Assembly: GCA_964462515.1 (NCBI GenBank)
Contig: CAYWXK010000021.1
Span: 11,689-75,688, forward strand
Direction: 5' to 3'
DNA length: 64,000 nucleotides
From: CAYWXK01 sp964462515
Lineage (GTDB): Bacteria; Planctomycetota; Phycisphaerae; Sedimentisphaerales; Anaerobacaceae
Below, piece after piece: positions 1 to 7,589 of the stretch (its first letter is position 1; the number at the start of each line of letters is the position of its first letter). The notes beneath the pieces were generated by a model, which saw only the letters and a program-made list of their open reading frames with translations, did no database searches and was not told where the DNA came from. A program made the position numbers and the translations under genes.

Positions 1-3
1 AAA

Positions 4-687
4 TCAAAGTCTATCCAGAAGCAGCGGCAACTGGGTAAGCTCGTTTATGACATATTTGGCAGCGGCAACGGCTTCCTGTGTAGATTCTGTATGGATGCGA
101 GCGGGACGGATTAGCTGGATGGTCAAAATGCCCAATTTACCTGGGGCGATAAAGTCCTTGGCCGGATTATCGGCCACGTAAGCCACATTTTGCGGCTTTA
201 CGTTTAAGGTCTGCAACAGCTTTTCAAAGCCGACCGGCGAGGGCTTCCAGAATTGCCTGCCAAGCTCCTCCGTATAAATTATACACCTAAAATACTTCTC
301 AATTCCCAATGCCTGAACCTTTAGTTTTTGGGCCGGCAGAAAACCATCAGTTAGGAGTGCTAACGTGTATTTGCCGCTTAACTGATTAAGAGTATCCCGG
401 CTGTCCTGAGGTAATTTTATTTTTGGCCTATGGTTGCGATAGACCTCTACCAGTTTTGCAATGAGCTTTTCATTAAAACTGACCCCAACCTTATCGAGAC
501 CGGAGTTAAATGTCTTTGTGCGGTTACCGGCAACAAACTCTTTCCAAAAGGCATCGGAAATTCGCTCCGCAGACGGCGTATCCGCTAAACTTGATAGAAA
601 CTGGGCGACAGCGGCAAAACCGCTTTTACAATACTCGACTTCATCGTAGAGCGTGTCATCTAAATCAAAAACGACAGTCGTTATCAT
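4..687 (-). CDS. HAD-superfamily hydrolase (phosphatase-like)
   Basis: A 227-residue protein that starts with the HAD motif I, FDLDDTLYDE, where D8 is the expected phospho-acceptor aspartate and D10 the general acid. The late part has a motif IV-like 'YVADNPAKDF' and a lysine region 'FWKPSPVGFEKLL' that fits motif III. The cap lies between motifs I and II, as in small-molecule phosphatases and pyrophosphatases of the Gph/YjjG type. The likely reaction is metal-dependent hydrolysis of a phosphomonoester in the cytoplasm; the substrate cannot be told from sequence. The gene reads off the left edge and its stop codon is in the window. The nearest neighbour is divergent, so context adds nothing. 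Confidence 0.85.
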   Translation of the reverse strand: MITTVVFDLDDTLYDEVEYCKSGFAAVAQFLSSLADTPSAERISDAFWKEFVAGNRTKTFNSGLDKVGVSFNEKLIAKLVEVYRNHRPKIKLPQDSRDTLNQLSGKYTLALLTDGFLPAQKLKVQALGIEKYFRCIIYTEELGRQFWKPSPVGFEKLLQTLNVKPQNVAYVADNPAKDFIAPGKLGILTIQLIRPARIHTESTQEAVAAAKYVINELTQLPLLLDRL

Positions 688-689
688 AG

Positions 690-732
690 TTCATAACTCG
701 TGATTCGCGGTTCGTATTTCGTAATTTGCGTG
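690..732. repeat. Intergenic word-repeat (ttcgtaattcg family)
   Basis: Between the HAD gene and the UbiA-like gene, variants of the word 'attcgyra' follow each other about every 8 nt (ttcataactcg, tgattcgcgg, ttcgtatttcg, taatttgcg). Its reverse complement resembles the 'cacgarccacga' words seen after the pseudouridine synthase gene and inside tsaB. It is non-coding and probably belongs to the dispersed short-repeat families of this genome. The rest of 733-918 holds only AT-rich DNA. Confidence 0.45.
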
Positions 733-918
733 TTGTATCCTGCGGCTGGTCTTTTGCAACAAGATACATGCAATATCCTATACACTACACGACAATCACA
801 GTATAATTTTAAGCGTTATTGGATTAAATGTCGATGTTTTTAGCCGGTGAAAGTTATTGGTGATTGTCGATTGGCAATTTGATGCCGGCGGCCGTGGCCA
901 GAATAGAAAGGTAAAGCT

Positions 919-1833
919 ATGAAATTTTTGCAGATAATGCGGCCTGCGCACTGGACCAAAAATGTATTTGTATTCGCGGCCCTCATATTCGGGAAAAAAC
1001 TCTTCGGCCCGATTGATGAGGTGCTTTTAGCTGTTGGCAGCGCCGCCGGCGGTTTTTTCTGCTTCTGCCTGGCAGCATCGGCTATCTATATTTTTAACGA
1101 CATAATTGATATTAAAACCGATAGTCTTCACCCCGAAAAACGCAACAGGCCCATCGCAACAGGTTCTGTGAGCATCGCTTCGGCGGCTGTGATGTCGATA
1201 CTGTGCGCGGCCGTGGCGCTATTTAGCAGCTTTATGCTTGGCGGGATGTTCGCATTTGTAGTCCTGATGTATATTGTGCTAATGGTTCTCTATTCGCTGC
1301 TACTAAAAAGGATAATGATTTTAGACTGTGTGGTCATATCAATCGGATTTTGCCTTCGTGCGATTGCAGGGGCGATTGTGGTGGGCGTATTTATCTCACC
1401 CTGGCTGATTATTTGCACGTTCGCCTTGTGTTTATTTCTGGCCTTCAGCAAGCGTCGCGGCGAGATAGTCCACCTTGGCGAAGACAGCGAGTTATTTCGT
1501 AAGACGTTGGCAGGCTATACGCCGGAGCTACTGGCACACATGTTAGATGTTACCAGCGGCCTGGCGGTAGTATGTTTTCTACTTTATGCGATGGATGACA
1601 GGACATTTCGGATTTTTGGCACTAACAATCTTGTCTATACTACGCCGCTTGTTTTGTATTGCATTTTCCGTTTCAGCGCCTTGATACAAAAGGGCAGGTT
1701 CTCAGACCCGCTGCAGCTTATTCTAAAGGATGCGCCGTTTCAGCTTGGCTTTGTGCTCTGGGTTCTGTCCTGCATAGCTATTATTTACGCCGACAAGCTG
1801 GATATTGGTATCGGGCGGATTTGGGCATACTAA
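919..1833 (+). CDS. UbiA-family prenyltransferase, decaprenyl-phosphate phosphoribosyltransferase-like
   Basis: A 304-residue polytopic membrane protein of the UbiA superfamily. The opening 'MRPAHWTKNVFVFAALIFG' is typical of the branch that transfers 5-phosphoribosyl groups to polyprenyl phosphate. The first Asp-rich motif, N60-D61-x2-D64-x3-D68, followed by 'RNRPIATG', is the Mg-prenyl-diphosphate site. About eight to nine hydrophobic helices are visible. By family it would join a prenyl phosphate and a sugar phosphate at the cytoplasmic membrane, feeding envelope glycan synthesis. No DprE1/E2 partners are in the window, so the exact acceptor is open. A purine-rich aaaggtaaagct lies before the ATG. 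Confidence 0.8.
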   Translation: MKFLQIMRPAHWTKNVFVFAALIFGKKLFGPIDEVLLAVGSAAGGFFCFCLAASAIYIFNDIIDIKTDSLHPEKRNRPIATGSVSIASAAVMSILCAAVALFSSFMLGGMFAFVVLMYIVLMVLYSLLLKRIMILDCVVISIGFCLRAIAGAIVVGVFISPWLIICTFALCLFLAFSKRRGEIVHLGEDSELFRKTLAGYTPELLAHMLDVTSGLAVVCFLLYAMDDRTFRIFGTNNLVYTTPLVLYCIFRFSALIQKGRFSDPLQLILKDAPFQLGFVLWVLSCIAIIYADKLDIGIGRIWAY

Positions 1834-1899
1834 CAGGAGACAGGGGGGGATCAGTGGGTAGTGAAGGGAATCACGAATTGATGATGGAATGAAAGATAA

Positions 1900-2622
1900 A
1901 TGGGAAGGCAGAGGTTACAGAAGGTTCTGGCTGCGGCGGGTGTCGATTCTCGCAGAAAGTGCGAGGAGTTGATACTTAACGGCGCAGTTTCCGTAAACTT
2001 TGAGGTGGTAGATACGCTGCCTGCCTTTGTTGACCCGCAAACGGACGTCATCACTGTAAACGGCAAAAGAATTCGCACCGAACAGAAAGTTTATTTTCTT
2101 TTGAATAAGCCAAAGGGCGTGATTTGCACCAATTTCGACCCTCAAGGCAGGAAAAGGGCAATAGACCTTGTCCCATGCCAGCAGAGAATCTTTTGCGTCG
2201 GCAGACTCGATATTGATACGACCGGGCTAATTATCCTAACCAACGACAGCAGCCTGACAAACAGATTAACGCATCCAAGATACGAGGTGCCTAAAATCTA
2301 CGTCGTCAGGGTCAAGGGATACATTGATGATGCAGCGCTCGAGCGGCTTAAAAAAGGGGTCTGGCTGGCTGAGGGCAAAACCGGCGAGGCATCCGTGCAA
2401 ATTCTAAACCGGCGGCGTGATGAGTCGTTAATTGAGATTACCATTCGACAGGGACTTAATCGGCAGATTCGCAGAATGTTAACGAGGGTGGGATTGCCAG
2501 TAAGGTCGCTTAAAAGAACGCGAATCGGCTCAATCACAGACCGAGGACTTGGTGTTGGCAGGTTCAGACCATTAACTAAAGCCGAAGTGCAATACCTTAA
2601 GAAAGCAACATCTCACCAATGA
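1900..2622 (+). CDS. RsuA/RluB/E/F-family pseudouridine synthase
   Basis: A 240-residue protein with an N-terminal S4 RNA-binding domain (about residues 1-60: 'RLQKVLAAAGVDSRRKCEEL') and a pseudouridine synthase domain. The catalytic signature is 'GRLDIDTTGLIILTND', with D104 as the expected nucleophilic aspartate. The C-terminal part 'QGLNRQIRRMLTRVG' is the other family hallmark. It isomerises a uridine in ribosomal RNA, most likely in 23S rRNA as RluB does, but S4-RsuA paralogues cannot be separated safely by eye. The gene follows the UbiA-like gene on the same strand with a 66-nt gap, so co-transcription is plausible. Confidence 0.88.
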   Translation: MGRQRLQKVLAAAGVDSRRKCEELILNGAVSVNFEVVDTLPAFVDPQTDVITVNGKRIRTEQKVYFLLNKPKGVICTNFDPQGRKRAIDLVPCQQRIFCVGRLDIDTTGLIILTNDSSLTNRLTHPRYEVPKIYVVRVKGYIDDAALERLKKGVWLAEGKTGEASVQILNRRRDESLIEITIRQGLNRQIRRMLTRVGLPVRSLKRTRIGSITDRGLGVGRFRPLTKAEVQYLKKATSHQ

Positions 2623-2642
2623 TGAAGCACGAGCCACGAACA

Positions 2643-2879
2643 TCACCGCCAAGCGGATTGCCAGAGCCACACATCGGCGAAATATGCAAAGTCTTTTAAG
2701 TTGACCTGGCCATCGAGATTAAAATCCGCCACATTAGTATAAAGGCCCGGCTCCCATATAACATTGCAATTACCTGAAAGGCCGCCCTGCGGGATGACGT
2801 AACCGCCCTTGATATGGATTGTGCCATTGCAGGTCGTCTGGCCGGTTTGGCAGTTTAACCGTCCATCCATCTTGTTCAT
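2643..2879 (-). pseudogene. Remnant of a dockerin-bearing exported protein
   Basis: A 78-codon open frame whose last third is a single dockerin type I-like repeat, 'ADFNLDGQVNLKDFAYFADVW'-like (about residues 50-70), close in style to 'YDGVINFKDFAILASRW' in the giant protein of this window. It has no signal peptide, no catalytic domain and only one of the usual two calcium-loop repeats. I read it as the surviving 3' end of a secreted protein gene lost by deletion between two housekeeping genes. A small intact protein cannot be excluded. The remaining non-coding DNA of 2623-3058 is AT-rich and probably carries the rpmB promoter. Confidence 0.5.
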
Positions 2880-2996
2880 AATATGCCAAATTCGCGCATA
2901 AAGTCAAGAAAATTGCGGTTTTTGCGAGATTTTGGGTAAAATGCGGTTTAGGCCTTGCAATTTTGGAGTAAAACAATATATTTAGTGCGAAAGTGT

Positions 2997-3020
2997 ACAA
3001 GAGCATAAGTGCAAAGGTCC
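2997..3020. repeat. Word-repeat copy (agcataagtgc family)
   Basis: The stretch 'acaagagcataagtgcaaagg' upstream of rpmB shares its core with 'acataagagcacaagagcc' near 29650. It also matches, as reverse complement, 'gcacttattcacttatgctcc' near 12735. All three copies are intergenic. This is one of several short word families dispersed in the window. Confidence 0.4.
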
Positions 3021-3058
3021 AAAAGTTGACTTACGAACCTTGTGAAGGAGCAAATTAG

Positions 3059-3325
3059 ATGCCAAGAGTATGTTATTTTACAGGGAAAAAAACGATATTT
3101 GGTAAAAGCATAATCCGGCGTGGAAAAGCCAAGTATCTCGGCGGTGTCGGCAGGAAAATTACCGGCATTACCAACAGAAAGTTTAAGCCGAACCTGCAGA
3201 AGGTTCGGGTTATTGTCAACGGCAAGGCACGCCGAATCAGGGTCTCCGCCAAGGCCATACGGATGGGGCTTGTTCAGAAACGGCCGAAGCGGAACTACAA
3301 GCCTGCCGAAAAAACAAATGCTTAA
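3059..3325 (+). CDS. rpmB: 50S ribosomal protein L28
   Basis: An 88-residue basic protein starting 'MPRVCYFTGKKTIFGKSI', with the family's 'RRFGPNLQKVRV'-like middle ('RKFKPNLQKVRVIVNGKA') and a basic C-terminus. It is a structural component of the large ribosomal subunit. Only one cysteine is present, so it looks like the zinc-free form of L28. The start is supported by a strong ribosome-binding site (gaaggag) a few bases upstream. It is transcribed on its own: no same-strand gene lies close upstream, and a strong terminator follows 28 nt after the stop. Confidence 0.95.
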   Translation: MPRVCYFTGKKTIFGKSIIRRGKAKYLGGVGRKITGITNRKFKPNLQKVRVIVNGKARRIRVSAKAIRMGLVQKRPKRNYKPAEKTNA

Positions 3326-3352
3326 AAGCGATTTTACACAGAGGCTTTTTAT

Positions 3353-3384
3353 AGCGAGGCGGAGTTGCGCCTCGCTTTTAGTTT
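3353..3384 (+). terminator. Intrinsic terminator after rpmB
   Basis: A perfect 9-bp stem (AGCGAGGCG at 3353-3361, CGCCTCGCT at 3368-3376) with a 6-nt loop, followed by TTTAGTTT. It sits between rpmB and gatC and separates the two units. Confidence 0.85.
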
Positions 3385-3399
3385 AGGCAAGAGCTAAAA

Positions 3400-3708
3400 A
3401 TGGACAAGAAAATTGACCAGGCACTTGTAAGAAAGGTTGCGAAATTGTCGCGTTTAGAACTGACCGAGGCAGAGGTTGAAGAATTTACAGGTCAATTAAG
3501 TGCGATTCTTGAATATATGGCCAAGCTCAATGAGCTGGATACCACCAATGTTGAACCGCTGGCACATTGTCTGCCGATTAGCAATGTCTTGCGTGAGGAC
3601 CAAGTCAAAGAGTCGCTCGGAACCGAGACGACATTAGCCAATGCGCCGCAGCGGGATGGCGATTTCTTCAAGGTGCCTAAGATACTGGATGAAACTTCCG
3701 GTGCATAG
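3400..3708 (+). CDS. gatC: Asp-tRNA(Asn)/Glu-tRNA(Gln) amidotransferase subunit C
   Basis: A 102-residue protein with the GatC pattern: 'VRKVAKLSRLELTEAEVEEFTGQL' at the N-terminus, 'MAKLNELDTTNVEPLAHCLP' in the middle, and the C-terminal 'RDGDFFKVPKIL'. GatC wraps around the GatA-GatB interface and stabilises the GatCAB enzyme, which converts misacylated Glu-tRNA(Gln) and/or Asp-tRNA(Asn) to the correct amides. It opens a same-strand run gatC-esterase-gatA-gatB, in which an unrelated lipoprotein esterase separates gatC from gatA. Confidence 0.93.
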   Translation: MDKKIDQALVRKVAKLSRLELTEAEVEEFTGQLSAILEYMAKLNELDTTNVEPLAHCLPISNVLREDQVKESLGTETTLANAPQRDGDFFKVPKILDETSGA

Positions 3709-3752
3709 AAATCGAAAAAGTATGTCTAAACCCAATTTGGAGGTTTTCAGCA

Positions 3753-4517
3753 ATGAAAGCAAGTTATTTGGCGTATGCCACGATTGTGTCCCTGATTTTA
3801 ATTGGTTGTGCGAAGATGGAGCCAGCTAAAATGAAAAATCAGCCGGTTTTAGCACCCGGTCAATATCCGCAGGTGTTTGAAAAAACGATAAACAAAACTT
3901 TAAGATGTCAGTATCTGTTATTTTTGCCTGAGGGATATGGCCAGAAGAAACAGCGATGGCCTGTGATTCTATTTTTGCACGGAGCCGGCGAACGCGGCAG
4001 CGATTTGAACCTGGTAAAGAAACACGGCCCGCCTAAGATAGTCGAAGAGCGAAAAGATTTCCCCTTTATTGTTATTTCTCCACAGTGTCCGGCGAGTGAT
4101 TGGTGGACGGAGAAGAACGATGTGCTGATAAACCTGCTGGATGATGTTGTAGCCAGGTACAGTGTAGATAAAGAGAGGATTTACCTGACGGGTCTGAGTA
4201 TGGGCGGATTCGAGACGTGGGCATTGGCTGCTGCGTATCCGGAGCATTTTGCGGCGATTGCACCTATCTGCGGCGGAGGCAAAAGATTTATGGCGGAAAG
4301 AATTAAAGACGTGCCTGTCTGGGCATTTCACGGTGCAAAGGACAACCTTGTCCCGCTCAAGGAATCCGAAGAAATGGTCAATGCGATAAAGGAGCGCGGC
4401 GGCGATGCAAAGCTAACGGTCTATCCCGAAGCCGGCCATGATTCCTGGACAGAAACTTATAATAACCAAGCGCTCTACGATTGGTTTATGCAACATCGAA
4501 AGAAAAGTGCGAAATGA
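3753..4517 (+). CDS. Alpha/beta-hydrolase esterase lipoprotein
   Basis: A 254-residue protein with a lipoprotein signal ('ATIVSLILIGC', lipobox LIGC with the cysteine near residue 23). The mature part is an alpha/beta hydrolase of the prolyl-oligopeptidase/phospholipase-carboxylesterase type. The nucleophile elbow is GLSMGG (S149), the acid lies in 'GAKDNLVP' (D197) and the histidine in 'AGHDSW' (H229). 'LFLHGAGERGSDL' supplies the oxyanion region. By family it cleaves ester bonds, possibly acetyl or feruloyl groups on polysaccharides, and it would be anchored in an envelope membrane. It lies 44 nt after gatC and 16 nt before gatA, an odd place for an exported esterase. Substrate unknown. Confidence 0.82.
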   Translation: MKASYLAYATIVSLILIGCAKMEPAKMKNQPVLAPGQYPQVFEKTINKTLRCQYLLFLPEGYGQKKQRWPVILFLHGAGERGSDLNLVKKHGPPKIVEERKDFPFIVISPQCPASDWWTEKNDVLINLLDDVVARYSVDKERIYLTGLSMGGFETWALAAAYPEHFAAIAPICGGGKRFMAERIKDVPVWAFHGAKDNLVPLKESEEMVNAIKERGGDAKLTVYPEAGHDSWTETYNNQALYDWFMQHRKKSAK

Positions 4518-4533
4518 CTTTTAACCTGTGGCA

Positions 4534-6000
4534 ATGATGAACATAAGCGCAAAAGAGCTGCGTGATAAGATTCTTGCAGGCCAGATAAAAAGCGTCGATG
4601 CAACAAAAGCGGTTTTCGAGCAGATAGAGAAGCTCGAACCGATTATCGGTTCTTTTATCAGCACTTTTCGCCAGGCCGCGATGGAAAAGGCAGCAGAGGT
4701 TGACCAGCGGGTAGCTGCCGGAAAAGAGATTGGAGAGCTTGCGGGTGTGCCGGTTGCGATAAAAGACAATATGTGCACAACTTTTGGGGCTACTACCTGC
4801 GCTTCAAAGATACTTGAGAATTTCCACTCGCCCTATAATGCGACGGTTGTCGAAAAATTACTTGCCGCTGATGCGGTGATAGTCGGCAAAACAAATATGG
4901 ATGAGTTTGCGATGGGTTCGAGCACAGAAAATTCTGCCCTGAAGCGGACGGTCAATCCGTGGGACACCGGTTGTGTGCCGGGCGGCAGCAGCGGCGGTTC
5001 TGCTGCCGCAGTTGCGGCGGGTATGTGTTTTGCTGCCCTCGGCTCGGACACGGGCGGTTCGATTCGCCTGCCGGCCAGTTTCTGTGGAGTGGTCGGCCTA
5101 AAGCCGACATACGGCAGGGTTTCACGATTTGGACTTGTGGCATACGGTTCGAGCCTGGACCAAATCGGCCCAATAACGCAGACGGTAAATGATTGTGCGC
5201 TAATGATGAATGTTATCACCGGACACGACTCAGCCGACAGCACAAGTGTCGATGAGGTGGTCGCTCCTGTTTGCAATTACCTGGCGAAACTTGATGAGCC
5301 GGTGGAAAAACTTAAAATTGCCATTGTGCCAAAATTTAATAGCGGCGCAGAAGAGCAGGTTCAAAAGGCCCTTTATGAGGCAATAGACGTTTATAAGAAA
5401 CTCGGGGCGGAAATTATAGAAATCGATATGCCTTATCTTGATTATGCTATTGCTGCTTATTACATAATAGCAACCGCTGAGGCGTCGAGTAATCTGGCCC
5501 GCTATGACGGGGTGCATTATGGGTATCGCAGCGATAATGCGACAGACTATATCGAGGTCTATACCAAATCGCGGGCGGAGGCATTTGGCAAAGAGGTCAA
5601 AAGACGAATAATGCTGGGGACATACGCACTATCGAGCGGCTATTACGATGCCTATTACTTGAAAGCCCTCAAGGTCAGAAACTTAATTCGCGGTGACTTC
5701 AATAAAGCGTTTGAGAAGTGCGATTGCATTATGATGCCGGTTGCGCCAACGACTGCTTTCAAGATTGGCGAGAAGATTGACGACCCGCTGAAGATGTATC
5801 TTTCGGATGTCTATACCATAGCGGCCAATTTAGCCGGCATCCCTGCTATTACTATCCCGTGCGGGTTTGATGATAAGGAGCTGCCGATTGGTTTGCAGAT
5901 ACTCAGCCCGGCTTTTACCGAGGATAAGCTGCTGCGAATAGCAAGGATGTTTGAGAAAGAGACAAACTGGCACAAAAGAAAATTCAAAATGCAAAACTAA
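4534..6000 (+). CDS. gatA: Asp-tRNA(Asn)/Glu-tRNA(Gln) amidotransferase subunit A
   Basis: The glutaminase subunit of GatCAB, an amidase-signature enzyme that releases ammonia from glutamine. In numbering from the upstream GTG at 4528, the Lys-cisSer-Ser triad is K79 ('VAIKDN'), S155 ('GGSSGGS') and S178 ('DTGGSIRLP'). Full length for the family, with the usual 'GLKPTYGRVSRFG' motif. In-frame starts are GTG 4528, ATG 4534 and ATG 4537; I chose the first ATG, and none has a clear Shine-Dalgarno sequence. The last codons (encoding HKRKFKMQN) run into an 'aaattcaaaatgcaaaa' word, so the extreme C-terminus seems to be made of repeat DNA. It is 32 nt ahead of gatB. Confidence 0.95.
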   Translation: MMNISAKELRDKILAGQIKSVDATKAVFEQIEKLEPIIGSFISTFRQAAMEKAAEVDQRVAAGKEIGELAGVPVAIKDNMCTTFGATTCASKILENFHSPYNATVVEKLLAADAVIVGKTNMDEFAMGSSTENSALKRTVNPWDTGCVPGGSSGGSAAAVAAGMCFAALGSDTGGSIRLPASFCGVVGLKPTYGRVSRFGLVAYGSSLDQIGPITQTVNDCALMMNVITGHDSADSTSVDEVVAPVCNYLAKLDEPVEKLKIAIVPKFNSGAEEQVQKALYEAIDVYKKLGAEIIEIDMPYLDYAIAAYYIIATAEASSNLARYDGVHYGYRSDNATDYIEVYTKSRAEAFGKEVKRRIMLGTYALSSGYYDAYYLKALKVRNLIRGDFNKAFEKCDCIMMPVAPTTAFKIGEKIDDPLKMYLSDVYTIAANLAGIPAITIPCGFDDKELPIGLQILSPAFTEDKLLRIARMFEKETNWHKRKFKMQN

Positions 6001-6032
6001 AAAATCAAAATTGTGGAAGAACAATTTTTATA

Positions 6033-7556
6033 ATGGCCGAGATGCAATACAAGCTCATTGTGGGTTTGGAGATTCACGTGGAATTATGCACGAGGAGCAA
6101 GATGTTTTGCGGCTGTGCGGTCGAGTTTGGTGCGCAGGCCAACAGCAGGGTCTGTCCGGTCTGCCTCGGTATGCCCGGCGTTCTGCCGGTGATGAACAAG
6201 CAGGCGATTGAATACGCTGCTTTAGTAGCGATGGCCCTTAACTGCAAGATATCTAACTTCACAAAGTGGGACAGAAAAAGCTATTACTATCCTGATTTGC
6301 CGAAAAATTATCAGATAAGCCAGTATGATTTGCCGCTCGGTAAAAACGGCTTTATTGAGATACCACTTATAGGAGACAGAAGACAGAAGACAGAAGGCAG
6401 AAGTGAAAAGCAAGATAAAAAACCAACCGACCAGGTGCAGACGAAACGAATCAGGATAATCAGGGCGCACCTCGAAGAGGATGCGGGCAAAAACCTGCAC
6501 GAGACCGGCAATTTTTCGCAGGTGGATTTGAATAGAGCAGGCACGCCGCTGTTAGAGATTGTTACAGAACCGGACATAAATAGCGGCGCAGAAGCGCGAG
6601 AATTAGCGATGGAATTGCAGCGGCTTGTCAGATATTTAGGCGTATCTGAAGCCGATATGCAAAAAGGCCATATGAGATTTGAGCCGAACGTCAATCTGTT
6701 TATAACTAAAGATGGCCGAGAATACAAAACGCCCATAGTTGAGATTAAAAATCTAAACAGCTTCCGTGCGCTGGAACGCAGCATCGACTACGAAGAGCAA
6801 AGACAGTTAGATGAATTTCTTGAAACGGGCAAAGTGATGGAAGCGGGAACCAAAACCACACGCGGCTGGGATGATGAAAGAGAAGTAACCGTTCTACAGA
6901 GAGAAAAGGAAGAGGCCCACGATTACAGATACTTTCCGGACCCCGACCTTGTGCCGGTGGAATTTACAGAAAAATGGCTGTCAGATATCCGGGCAAGATT
7001 GTGCGAACTGCCGTTCAAAAAGCAGATACGTTACATCAGCGAGTATAAATTAAGCGATTACGATGCAGGGGTTTTGACGGCTGAACGCCCGACAGCCGAG
7101 TTTTTTGAGGCGGTTGTTGCCGCCGGTGCCGACCCCAAACGGGTTTGTAATCTGCTGACGCAGGTCGGACTGAAATTGGCCAAGGAGTCGGGGTGCAGTC
7201 TTAACCAATTAGGCATAGAAGCTGACGATGTGGCGGAATTAGTGCAAATGATTGCCTCCGGCCAGGTCAGCGCAACTGCGGGAAATACGATATTAGAGAA
7301 AATGGTGAAAATGGGCGAAAAGGCCGCTACAATAGCAAAAGAATGTAATCTAATTCAGGAAAGCGATGCCAGCCAATTAGAGGCGATAGTTGAGCGGGTT
7401 CTTGCGGAGAACCCTAAAGCCGTCAGCGACATAACCGGCGGGGGCAAAAAAAGCGATAAGGCAAGGAGTTTTCTGCTGGGGCAGGTTATTCAAAAAACCA
7501 AAGGCCAGGCAAACCCAAAGGTTGTTTCTGAAATAATTTTAAAAAAATTGTCTTGA
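6033..7556 (+). CDS. gatB: Asp-tRNA(Asn)/Glu-tRNA(Gln) amidotransferase subunit B
   Basis: A 507-residue tRNA-binding and kinase-like subunit of GatCAB. It activates the Glu/Asp on the tRNA with ATP and receives ammonia from GatA. The N-terminal cradle starts 'YKLIVGLEIHVELCTRSKMF'. Zinc-type cysteines are present (C26, C28, C41, C44). 'AHLEEDAGKNLHE', 'DLNRAGTPLLEIVTEPD' and the C-terminal GatB/YqeY domain with 'AVSDITGGGKKSDKARSFLLGQ' are all visible. It carries an unusual hydrophilic insert at residues 114-137, between 'FIEIPLI' and 'KRIRIIRAHLEEDAGK', encoded by a cagaagacagaagacagaag word-repeat. The frame stays intact around it. Confidence 0.95.
   Translation: MAEMQYKLIVGLEIHVELCTRSKMFCGCAVEFGAQANSRVCPVCLGMPGVLPVMNKQAIEYAALVAMALNCKISNFTKWDRKSYYYPDLPKNYQISQYDLPLGKNGFIEIPLIGDRRQKTEGRSEKQDKKPTDQVQTKRIRIIRAHLEEDAGKNLHETGNFSQVDLNRAGTPLLEIVTEPDINSGAEARELAMELQRLVRYLGVSEADMQKGHMRFEPNVNLFITKDGREYKTPIVEIKNLNSFRALERSIDYEEQRQLDEFLETGKVMEAGTKTTRGWDDEREVTVLQREKEEAHDYRYFPDPDLVPVEFTEKWLSDIRARLCELPFKKQIRYISEYKLSDYDAGVLTAERPTAEFFEAVVAAGADPKRVCNLLTQVGLKLAKESGCSLNQLGIEADDVAELVQMIASGQVSATAGNTILEKMVKMGEKAATIAKECNLIQESDASQLEAIVERVLAENPKAVSDITGGGKKSDKARSFLLGQVIQKTKGQANPKVVSEIILKKLS
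6372..6443. repeat. In-frame word-repeat insert in gatB
   Basis: The 72 nt coding residues 114-137 of GatB begin with tandem variants of 'gacagaa' (gacagaagacagaagacag, then aaggcagaag). They fall where GatB homologues normally have a short loop before the 'RIHLEEDAGK' motif. The encoded stretch is highly charged and polar. The length is a multiple of three, so the reading frame is preserved. Confidence 0.6.
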
Positions 7557-7582
7557 CATTTCGCCTAATCCCTCTCCAAAAT
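7553..7582 (+). promoter_or_regulatory. Sigma-70-type promoter for the two-component operon
   Basis: A consensus -35 box TTGACA at 7553-7558 overlaps the gatB stop codon. An 18-nt spacer separates it from CAAAAT (7577-7582; 4 of 6 matches to TATAAT). It predicts a transcript start near 7589 and a leader of about 140 nt. Confidence 0.45.
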
Positions 7583-7589
7583 AAGGCCA

